Below, one piece after another: positions 58,145 to 64,000 of a stretch of 64,000 nt of DNA (positions are counted from its first letter, which is position 1; each line of letters opens with the position of its first letter). The position numbers and the translations under genes were made by a program. Under the pieces are notes generated by a model. The model had not been told where the DNA came from, ran no database searches, and saw only the letters and a list, made by a program, of their open reading frames with translations. Source of the DNA: Hymenobacter siberiensis (GTDB lineage: Bacteria > Bacteroidota > Bacteroidia > Cytophagales > Hymenobacteraceae). Where the stretch lies: positions 4,092,001 to 4,156,000 of the forward strand of contig NZ_JAHLZZ010000001.1 of NCBI RefSeq assembly GCF_018967845.1, written 5' to 3'.

Positions 58145-59533
58145 ATGCCGCTCTACAACCGCCGTTCCGAACTAGCACCCCCGCCCGCCCCCGCCCCCCT
58201 GGGCCTGGCCGAGCTGCTGGGCTATGTGCGCCTGGCCCTCCAGCAGCAGCTGGCCGACTCCTACTGGGTGGTGGCCGAAGTTTCCGACCTCACCCTGCCG
58301 CGCTTTGCCGGCGCGCACTGCTACCTCACCCTCACCGAGCAAACCATCGACGGCCGGGGCACGCCCCTCAAGGCCCAGGCCCGGGCCACGCTCTGGAGCC
58401 AGCGCTACCAGCAGCTGGCTCCCACGTTTGAGCGGGCCACCGGCCAGCCGCTGCGCACCGGCCTCAAGCTGCTGCTGCGCGTGCAGGTGCGCTTTCACGA
58501 GCAGTATGGTCTGAACCTCGACGTGGTGGCCATCGACCCGAGCTACACCGTGGGCGAGCTGGCCCTGCTGCGCCTCAAAACCCTGCGCCTGCTGGAAGAA
58601 AAAGGCCTGCTGGAGCGCCAGAAGCAGCTTATGCTACCGCTGGCCCCGCAGCGGCTGGCCGTAATCTCCTCGCCCACGGCGGCCGGCTTTCAGGATTTTG
58701 TGCAGCAATTGCAGGAAGCGCCCTACGACTTTGCCCTCACACTGTTTCCGGCCATTATGCAGGGCGACGGCTCGCCGGCCAGCATCAGGGCGGCGCTGGA
58801 CGGCGTGCGGGCCCGGCGCGGGCAGTTCGATGCCGTGGTGCTCATCCGGGGCGGAGGCAGCCGCACCGATTTGCTGGCCTTTGATGAATATGGCCTGGCG
58901 GCGGCCGTGGGCGCGTTTCCGCTGCCGGTGCTCACGGGCATCGGCCACGAGCGCGACGAAGCCCTGGTAGACCTCACCGCCCACCGCGCCCTGAAGACGC
59001 CCACCGCCGTAGCCGCCTTCCTGGTCGAGCGCCTGGCCCACCTCGAAGCGGCCGTGCTGGGCCTGGGCGAACAGGTAGTGGCCGTGGCACGCCGCCAACT
59101 CAGCCAGGGCCACGCCCGCCTCGACCAGCTTAGTGGGCGCAGCCGCTACGCCGCCCACCGCCAGCTCGATGCCGCCCGCGAGGCCCTGCGCGCCCGCGCC
59201 CACCAAGCCACCCTGGCCCCGCGCGAGCAGCTCCGGCAGCTGGCCGTGGGCCTCGGGCGCTTCCGGCACCAGCTGCCCCGCGCCGCCCGCCGCACGCTGG
59301 CACGCGAGCAGCGCGGCCTGCGCCAGCGCGGCCGGGTACTGCTGCGGCGCTTTGGCCGGCACCACCAGCGGCGGCGCGAGGCCCTGCTGCGCCAGCGCTA
59401 CCAGCTGCAGCTGGCCGTGGAGCGCCAGCTGCACCGCGCCGAGCTGCGCCTCTGCCGGTTGGCGCCTGCCAGTGCGCCATCGGTGGTGGGCAAAGCATCC
59501 GGCACCCCATCACCTCACCAACCCGGCACCTGA
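58145..59533 (+). CDS. xseA: Exodeoxyribonuclease VII large subunit
   Basis: 462 residues. N-terminal OB fold (LAELLGYVRLALQQQLADSYWVVAEVSDLTLPRFAGAHCYLTL), then the catalytic core with LAVISSPTAAGFQDFVQQL, VVLIRGGGSRTDLLAFDEYGLA and PVLTGIGHERDEALVDLTAHRALKTPTAVA, followed by a long Arg/Ala coiled coil (330-440). Degrades single-stranded DNA with XseB. A -7-like TAACTTGC at 58133-58140 ends four bases before the ATG, suggesting leaderless transcription. Confidence 0.94.
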   Translation: MPLYNRRSELAPPPAPAPLGLAELLGYVRLALQQQLADSYWVVAEVSDLTLPRFAGAHCYLTLTEQTIDGRGTPLKAQARATLWSQRYQQLAPTFERATGQPLRTGLKLLLRVQVRFHEQYGLNLDVVAIDPSYTVGELALLRLKTLRLLEEKGLLERQKQLMLPLAPQRLAVISSPTAAGFQDFVQQLQEAPYDFALTLFPAIMQGDGSPASIRAALDGVRARRGQFDAVVLIRGGGSRTDLLAFDEYGLAAAVGAFPLPVLTGIGHERDEALVDLTAHRALKTPTAVAAFLVERLAHLEAAVLGLGEQVVAVARRQLSQGHARLDQLSGRSRYAAHRQLDAAREALRARAHQATLAPREQLRQLAVGLGRFRHQLPRAARRTLAREQRGLRQRGRVLLRRFGRHHQRRREALLRQRYQLQLAVERQLHRAELRLCRLAPASAPSVVGKASGTPSPHQPGT

Positions 59534-59581
59534 GCTACCGCCTGCTGCCAACTGTTTATTGACAACCGATAACTGAAATAC

Positions 59582-59869
59582 ATGACTTACCGCGAAGCCA
59601 TTGAGGAGCTTGAAACCATACTCCGCGCCCTGGAAACCGATGCTGTGGACGTTGACGACCTAACCACGCGCGTGGAACGCTCGGCCGAGCTTATCCGCCT
59701 GTGCCGCTACAAGTTGCGCCACGCCGAAGCCTCACTCGACCGAGTATTTGATACGCTGGACGAAGAGGAAGAAACCGGCGCGCCCACCGACCCCGAAGCC
59801 AACGAAGAAGACAGCAACGACGAGAACGAGCACGACCACCTGCCCGGTGGCCCCGGCCGGGGCTGGTAA
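59582..59869 (+). CDS. xseB: Exodeoxyribonuclease VII small subunit
   Basis: 95 residues. YREAIEELETILRALETDAVDVDDLTTRVERSAELIRLCRYKLRHAEASLDRVFDTL is a full XseB helical hairpin; the last 30 residues are a very acidic tail (EEEETGAPTDPEANEEDSNDENEHD) longer than in most homologues. 48 bp after xseA, one operon. Confidence 0.92.
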   Translation: MTYREAIEELETILRALETDAVDVDDLTTRVERSAELIRLCRYKLRHAEASLDRVFDTLDEEEETGAPTDPEANEEDSNDENEHDHLPGGPGRGW

Positions 59870-59908
59870 TTATTTTCGGCCTCGGGTGTCATTCATCAGC
59901 CATACCGC

Positions 59909-59916
59909 TATATTTG
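59909..59916 (+). promoter_or_regulatory. Candidate -7 box TATATTTG
   Basis: Exact TAnnTTTG 54 bp before the ATG at 59970; the leader would contain a T8 tract. No matching TTG at -33. Confidence 0.4.
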
Positions 59917-59969
59917 ATGACTCAATCCAATGCAAACTTCTTTTTTTTCAATTTTCTCAACAATACCTG

Positions 59970-60290
59970 ATGGCATTTAATGGAGGTGAAGGCCGCGCAA
60001 TTGACCCCACCAAAGCAGGGGAATGGACTAAGAGCTTTCGTGAAGCCCATCCAGGAGAAATCATGGGGCATTTTTTCGGCCGCGACATTCTGCTTAATCT
60101 TCTCAACCAGGAGGCTTGCCAGGGCATTCGGTTCTATTACGGCTCCGATGGCAACGTGCCGCAGCTGATAGCCGTGGGGGCCGATGCCAACGAAAACGAC
60201 CAGCTAGGCCCAAACCGCATTGTGGCCGATGAAGCCTACCCTTGCCCAACCAGTTGCAGCCAGCCTAACATTCTCAATGGAGTTGTTTAG
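59970..60290 (+). CDS. Small conserved-looking soluble protein
   Basis: 106 residues from ATG 59970. GGEGRAIDPTKAGEWTKSFREAHPGEIMGHFFGRDILLNLLNQEACQGIRFYYGSDGNVPQLIAVGADANENDQLG matches a pattern I associate with a family widespread in Cytophagales, of unknown role. No catalytic residues are obvious. The stop TAG lies in the outer arm of the following repeat. Confidence 0.65.
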   Translation: MAFNGGEGRAIDPTKAGEWTKSFREAHPGEIMGHFFGRDILLNLLNQEACQGIRFYYGSDGNVPQLIAVGADANENDQLGPNRIVADEAYPCPTSCSQPNILNGVV

Positions 60291-60419
60291 AAAGTCACAA
60301 AAGGCACTCAAATAGTCATGCAGCGCGCAGCGAAGCATCTTGCTCGCATCGTCAGGCCCGTTCAACGAGGCGAGCAAGATGCTTCGCTCTGCATGACCGT
60401 TCGGGGACTTTCTAAACAG
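60282..60419. repeat. Nested palindromic repeat, GTCATGC...GAAGCATCT family
   Basis: Outer arms 60282-60296 and 60405-60419 (14 of 15) and inner arms 60314-60346 and 60369-60396 (inner right arm shorter by 5 bp). The left outer arm includes the stop codon of the preceding gene (60288-60290). Confidence 0.88.
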
Positions 60420-60467
60420 CTTCATTAGCTAATTTCGCTTTTCTTCTTTCACCGACTGCTGAATATC

Positions 60468-61169
60468 ATGAGTTTAGAGCAATTTTATTCTTGCTTGAAT
60501 TGGCTGGTAACGTTTATGCAGTTCAGCATTCTGGTGCCGATGGTGGTGGTATGGTGGCGACGGCAACACTTTTCGCCAGCCGTGAAAGTGCTGAGCTGGT
60601 ATGTGTACATATCCGCTTTTTTTGCATTAGGCGCTCGATTATCAGGTATTTATCTGCATAATAATCTCTTTTTTCTAATCGGGTTCAACGTCACCAAGGT
60701 GCTGCTATTTGCGGCGATATATCGGATGGTACTCACTGCGCCACGCATGCGCCGGGTGCTGGCGGTAGCCACGCTGGTAGCGCTTGGCATTGTGGCGGCA
60801 TCTTTTGCCTTAGACACCGCGCGCACCGTGACGGTGAGTCGGGTAGTGCAATGTGCCGTGCTGGCCGGTTTTGCGCTGGTGTATATGGAGCAGGGGCTCA
60901 ATCGTATCGGCAATTATAAATTCAGCCACGACCCCATCTGGCTTTTGAGCGTGGGGCAGCTTATTTATTCAGCCACTACTGTTACAGCTTTTAGCATTGG
61001 ATTTGTAGCGTTGTTTCGTGGAGACATATTCGACAAGATGTCAGCCCTCTCTTTTTCAATTGGTGGCTTGGCATTAAATTACTTTCTTACGCTGGCTTTT
61101 CTGCGGGCCAAGCCCGATGTGCCGGCCCCAGCAGCGGTTGCCGGCAGAAGTCGGTTGGTTAGTTCCTGA
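60468..61169 (+). CDS. Multi-pass membrane protein of unknown function
   Basis: 233 residues with about seven hydrophobic helices (10-28, 40-58, 65-88, 96-115, 120-140, 152-180, 190-212) and a hydrophilic tail. It lacks known catalytic motifs; shape and size resemble 7TM-type sensory or transport proteins of Bacteroidota. No linked gene on the same strand nearby except the kinase pair 190 bp further. Confidence 0.6.
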   Translation: MSLEQFYSCLNWLVTFMQFSILVPMVVVWWRRQHFSPAVKVLSWYVYISAFFALGARLSGIYLHNNLFFLIGFNVTKVLLFAAIYRMVLTAPRMRRVLAVATLVALGIVAASFALDTARTVTVSRVVQCAVLAGFALVYMEQGLNRIGNYKFSHDPIWLLSVGQLIYSATTVTAFSIGFVALFRGDIFDKMSALSFSIGGLALNYFLTLAFLRAKPDVPAPAAVAGRSRLVSS

Positions 61170-61174
61170 ATTTC

Positions 61175-61242
61175 TCCGGCCCTGTACACCAACCTGGGAA
61201 CTGCTTGTTAGCGCGGTTTCCAGGTTGGTGTACAGGGCCGGA
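61175..61242. repeat. Perfect inverted repeat (23-bp arms, 22-bp spacer)
   Basis: Arms 61175-61197 and 61220-61242 (TCCGGCCCTGTACACCAACC...). It starts 5 bp after the membrane-protein stop. Confidence 0.92.
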
Positions 61243-61274
61243 CAGTAGCGCGAACTTTGTCGTTCGCGCTACTG
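61243..61274. repeat. Perfect hairpin CAGTAGCGCGAAC (13-bp arms, 6-nt loop)
   Basis: Directly abuts the preceding inverted repeat; the edge is GTAGC...GCTAC. Confidence 0.9.
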
Positions 61275-61359
61275 ATACACTGACGCTGAAGCTACTACCA
61301 TCCGTTGTTCATAATCTGAGCTGTAACCTGAACATTCTGCGCTACGCTCCTGCTTCCTG

Positions 61360-62244
61360 TTGACTGACTTAACAGAAAGCTCCTTTCTTCTTTTTTCGCG
61401 CTTCTCTGCCGGGTGCCCTCACGTGACAAACCTTTTACCGTTGTTACTCCTCACTCCTACATTGCTCTTGCTGGTGCTTGGGCTGGTGTGGTTTGTGGTA
61501 CGGTACCAACGGGGGCAGCTGCAGCAGCAGCAGCAGCTGGCCCAGATGCAGGAAGCCGCGCAGCAGCAGGCCCTGGCCGCCGCGCTGGTAGCGCAGGAAG
61601 ACGAGCGCCAGCGCATTGCCGCCGAGCTGCACGATGGCGTGGGCACCATTCTGGCCCTGGCCAAGCTGCACCTGTACGGGCCCGGCAGCCAGCCCTCGCC
61701 CGAGGCCAGTGCCCTCATTGACCAGGCCGTGGCCGAGGTGCGCCGCATTTCGCGCAACCTGCAGCCGGCCACGCTTCAGCAACTGGGCCTGGCCCAGGCG
61801 CTTCAGGCGCTGGTGCAGGCCGTGCCCACCGACAATGGCCCCAACGTGCGCCTGGAGCAGGAAGGCCCGCTGGGCCGGCTCATTCCGACGCACGAGCTAA
61901 TGGTGTACCGCATTGCCCAGGAGCTGCTCACCAACGGCTTGCTGCACGCCGAGGCGGCGCACATTGTGCTGCACGTAGCCACCGTACCGGGCCTGCTCAC
62001 CCTCACCTATTCCGACAACGGCCAGGGCTTCGACCTTACCGCCCTGGGAGAGCTGCCGCCCCCCGGCCCGCACGGCCAGCCCGTGGGCATGGGCCTCATC
62101 AACCTGCGCAGCCGCGTGGCGGTGCTGGGCGGCCAACTGCACTATCATTCTGAGCCCGGCGTGGGTACCCGCGTCGAGGCCGTACTACCCATCACGCTGT
62201 TGCCGGCGGGCACGCCCAACCCTTCTTTCTCCCTTAACTCATGA
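61360..62244 (+). CDS. Sensor histidine kinase (HisKA_3, NarX/DesK type)
   Basis: 294 residues from TTG 61360, or 273 from GTG 61423, which would start just at the single membrane helix (LLPLLLLTPTLLLLVLGLVWFVV). A Gln-rich coiled coil (QLQQQQQLAQMQEAAQQQ) links to the HisKA_3 helix QRIAAELHDGVGTILALAKLHL with the phospho-His (His91 in the longer form), and to an HATPase domain with the N-box HELMVYRIAQELLTNGLLHA, G1 DNGQGFDL and G2 GMGLINLRSRV. No sensory domain outside the membrane. Overlaps the next gene by 4 bp (ATGA). Confidence 0.9.
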   Translation: MTDLTESSFLLFSRFSAGCPHVTNLLPLLLLTPTLLLLVLGLVWFVVRYQRGQLQQQQQLAQMQEAAQQQALAAALVAQEDERQRIAAELHDGVGTILALAKLHLYGPGSQPSPEASALIDQAVAEVRRISRNLQPATLQQLGLAQALQALVQAVPTDNGPNVRLEQEGPLGRLIPTHELMVYRIAQELLTNGLLHAEAAHIVLHVATVPGLLTLTYSDNGQGFDLTALGELPPPGPHGQPVGMGLINLRSRVAVLGGQLHYHSEPGVGTRVEAVLPITLLPAGTPNPSFSLNS

Positions 62245-62654
62245 CTGCCATCTCCGCTTCCCCAGCCAGTGCTACTCCCGTGCGCCTGGCCATTGTCGAC
62301 GACCACATTCTGTTCCGAAAAGGTTTGCGGGCGCTGCTCAGCGGCTACGCGGGCATTGAAGTGGTGTGCGAGGCCGGCAATGGCCAGGAGCTGCTTGAGC
62401 TCCTGGACCAGGGCAGCAACCCCAACGTAATTCTAATGGACATGCAAATGCCCATTCTCGACGGCCTGCAAACTACCCGCCTGCTGCGCACCCAGTTCCC
62501 GGCCGTGCGCGTGGTCATCATCTCCATGCACGACGACCCTTCGCTGGTGAGCACCGTGCTGGCCGAAGGCGCACACAGCTACCTGGTCAAAAACACCTCG
62601 CCCGAGGAAATGCGCAGCGCCGTGCTGGCCGCTGCCGCCGCAGGCAGCCGGTAG
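62241..62654 (+). CDS. Receiver-only response regulator (truncated NarL/LuxR type)
   Basis: 137 residues. Receiver domain complete: acidic pocket Asp20/Asp21 (IVDDH), phosphoacceptor Asp67 (VILMDMQMP), switch region IISMHDDPSL and Lys118 (YLVKNTSPEEM). Such partners of NarX-type kinases are normally about 210 residues with a LuxR HTH following; here the frame ends ...LAAAAAGSR-stop right where the linker to the HTH should begin, and the stop is inside a perfect hairpin. DNA binding is therefore lost, or the protein now works by protein contact. Confidence 0.88.
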   Translation: MTAISASPASATPVRLAIVDDHILFRKGLRALLSGYAGIEVVCEAGNGQELLELLDQGSNPNVILMDMQMPILDGLQTTRLLRTQFPAVRVVIISMHDDPSLVSTVLAEGAHSYLVKNTSPEEMRSAVLAAAAAGSR

Positions 62655-62745
62655 CGGTGAAATAGTGAGGGGTGAGTTTGTTGTTCGGTATGCGCAGATG
62701 GCGCATACCGAACAACAAACTCACCCCTCACTATTTCACCGCTAC
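62651..62745. repeat. Perfect 95-nt hairpin (45-bp arms, 5-nt loop)
   Basis: Arms 62651-62695 and 62701-62745 are exactly complementary around AGATG. The left edge holds the TAG of the response regulator (62652-62654) and the right edge the TAG of the convergent receptor gene (62742-62744). The arm has stop codons in several frames. Edge GTAGC...GCTAC. Confidence 0.97.
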
Positions 62746-64000
62746 AGCGTGGCCGAGAGGCCCACGGTGAAGGTGCGGCCGCGGTTGAAGAAGCCCTGCA
62801 ACAGCGACGGGTTGGTGGCCGAGGTGCTGGCCGGCACGTCGGTGATGTAGAACTCGTTGAGCACGTTGAGGACGGAGCCTTTGATGCCCAGGCGCACTTT
62901 GTCGCCGAATAGGCGCTTGGGCAGGTCGTAGCCCAGGTGTACGTCGAGGTTGCGCGAGGTGGGCACGCGATAGGTATCGGTGCGGTTGGCTTCGCTGAGG
63001 AGGGTCACCGGGTCGAAGCCGGCGTAGTACTTGGTAAAGAGCAGGAACGAGGACCGGATGTAGAAGTTGCTGAACGGCTCGTAGCGCATTCCCACCTGAA
63101 ACTGGTTCTGGGCGGCGTCGCCCACGTGCACGTCCTTGAGGTAGATGGGCTGGTCGGTGGCACCCACCTGCACGTTGTTCACGTCAAATTGGTTTACCAC
63201 GCCGTTGCCGGCCCAGCGCCAGTCGCCGAGGCTGATGGCGGCGTTGAGCTGCAGCCGACGGCTGACTTCCTGGGCCACGCTCATTTCAATGCCCATGTGG
63301 CGGGCATCCACGTTGCGCACGCTGTTGAGGACGGCATCATCGCCGAGGCCGCTGATGGAGTTGCTGGTTTTGTTGGTCCAGTAGGTGTAGTAGGCATTCA
63401 GAGTCACCTTCAGGCTGGGGTAGTTGATGCCGTAGCCCAGTTCCAGGGAGGTAATGCCTTCGTTGCGGATGTCGTTATACTTCTGCCCGGTGTTGCTGAA
63501 CACAAACTGATAGAACGGCACCTTGCTGTTGTAGCCCACGTTGGCAAACAGGTTGTCGTGCTCGGTCAGGTTGTAGTTGGCGCCGGCTTTCACGCTGTAG
63601 CCGGTGATGTTCACCGGAGCGCCTTCGAGGTAGTGGCCGTCGGCGTTGGTGTAGCTCTGGCCGTTCACCACCACAGGGGCCGCGCCGAAAGGCACGTCGT
63701 AATTCTTGCCATCCAAGGTTACCTGCTTGGCCTGGAAGTAGTCGATGCGCGCGTAGCTGATGCGCGAAACCGTGCCGCTTACCACCGCCGAGAGTAGCTG
63801 CGTTTTGTATTCGAGCTGGCCATAGCCGCCCAGCCACCCGGTTTTGCTGTCGTTGTAGAAGCCAAATTTATCGCCCACCCGCAGGCGGGTATTGGCATCG
63901 GCGTTGCGGTTGATGCTGTTACCGGAGCCAAGGGCGAAATCGCCGCCCAGCAGGTCCCGGACCTGGCGGTAGTGCGTGCCGTAGTAGTAGCGGGCATCCA
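62742..64000 (-). CDS. TonB-dependent receptor, C-terminal part (continues beyond window)
   Basis: The frame is open from the stop at 62742 to the window edge, about 419 residues of barrel: repeated aromatic strands (TQLLSAVVSGTVSRISYARIDYFQAKQVT, NYNLTEHDNLFANVGYNSKVPFYQF, LELGYGINYPSLKVTLNAYYTYWTNKTSN, YIRSSFLLFTKYYAGFDPV) and the end GFFNRGRTFTVGLSATL with a terminal aromatic-like strand. Plug and signal lie outside. The ligand is not deducible. Confidence 0.85.
   Translation of the reverse strand, partial: DARYYYGTHYRQVRDLLGGDFALGSGNSINRNADANTRLRVGDKFGFYNDSKTGWLGGYGQLEYKTQLLSAVVSGTVSRISYARIDYFQAKQVTLDGKNYDVPFGAAPVVVNGQSYTNADGHYLEGAPVNITGYSVKAGANYNLTEHDNLFANVGYNSKVPFYQFVFSNTGQKYNDIRNEGITSLELGYGINYPSLKVTLNAYYTYWTNKTSNSISGLGDDAVLNSVRNVDARHMGIEMSVAQEVSRRLQLNAAISLGDWRWAGNGVVNQFDVNNVQVGATDQPIYLKDVHVGDAAQNQFQVGMRYEPFSNFYIRSSFLLFTKYYAGFDPVTLLSEANRTDTYRVPTSRNLDVHLGYDLPKRLFGDKVRLGIKGSVLNVLNEFYITDVPASTSATNPSLLQGFFNRGRTFTVGLSATL

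Overview
The window looks like chromosome of a high-GC member of the Bacteroidota, most likely a Hymenobacter-type cytophagalean. Supporting signs are two secreted proteins with type IX secretion (T9SS) C-terminal domains, TonB-dependent receptors, DUF4270/kelch and DUF4394 proteins, a carbamoyl-transfer arginine route through acylated ornithine (ArgF'), promoters of the TTG-N20-TAnnTTTG type, and starts without Shine-Dalgarno sequences. There is no CRISPR array, prophage or rRNA operon. One tRNA (Lys, TTT) was found.

Layout. 0-7.5 kb: Fpg-like glycosylase, PhzF-like protein, M48 protease, a MOSC gene split by an IS5-family element, a DUF4394/T9SS protein and a C-terminal remnant of RtcB. 7.8-15.3 kb: an IS5-type transposase with a scrambled centre, a histone-deacetylase-like hydrolase, a J-domain protein, an ABM-domain monooxygenase, a TetR regulator with an alpha/beta hydrolase, and a decayed IS5-family copy. 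15.3-22.8 kb: a RecE-like nuclease, a kelch/DUF4270 lipoprotein pair whose second gene is broken, a half-size DMT transporter, a T9SS protein and a TonB-dependent receptor. 23-38 kb: a full glutamate-to-arginine set. argB-argE-argH run leftward, and GNAT-argG-argC-argD-carA-carB-argF' run rightward, so every step including carbamoyl phosphate supply is present. Three orphan ORFs sit inside the rightward set. 38-51 kb: tRNA-Lys, MOSC, DUF2461, an IS4-like insertion, deoxynucleoside kinase, GNAT, CDGSH protein, a kinase-like protein, acyl-CoA-binding protein, amidohydrolase, a phospholipase C/S1-P1-like hydrolase, cyclophilin and a BLUF photoreceptor. 51-58 kb: three tandem M13 metallopeptidases. 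58-64 kb: xseA-xseB, two proteins of unknown role, a NarX-type histidine kinase with a receiver-only response regulator, and the 3' part of a TonB-dependent receptor.

The most unusual property is between the genes. At least fifteen junctions carry long inverted repeats (13-59 bp arms, near-perfect, spacers from 5 to over 100 bp). They fall into several sequence families, four share the outer edge GTAGC...GCTAC, and several contain the stop codon of the neighbouring gene. One is a perfect 45-bp-arm hairpin placed exactly where a response regulator loses its output domain.

Several genes are visibly decaying: MOSC by a clean IS insertion, DUF4270 by a frameshift plus an amber codon, rtcB by 5' loss, and three transposases by nonsense or frame errors. 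All readings come from inspection of the sequence; no database search was run.
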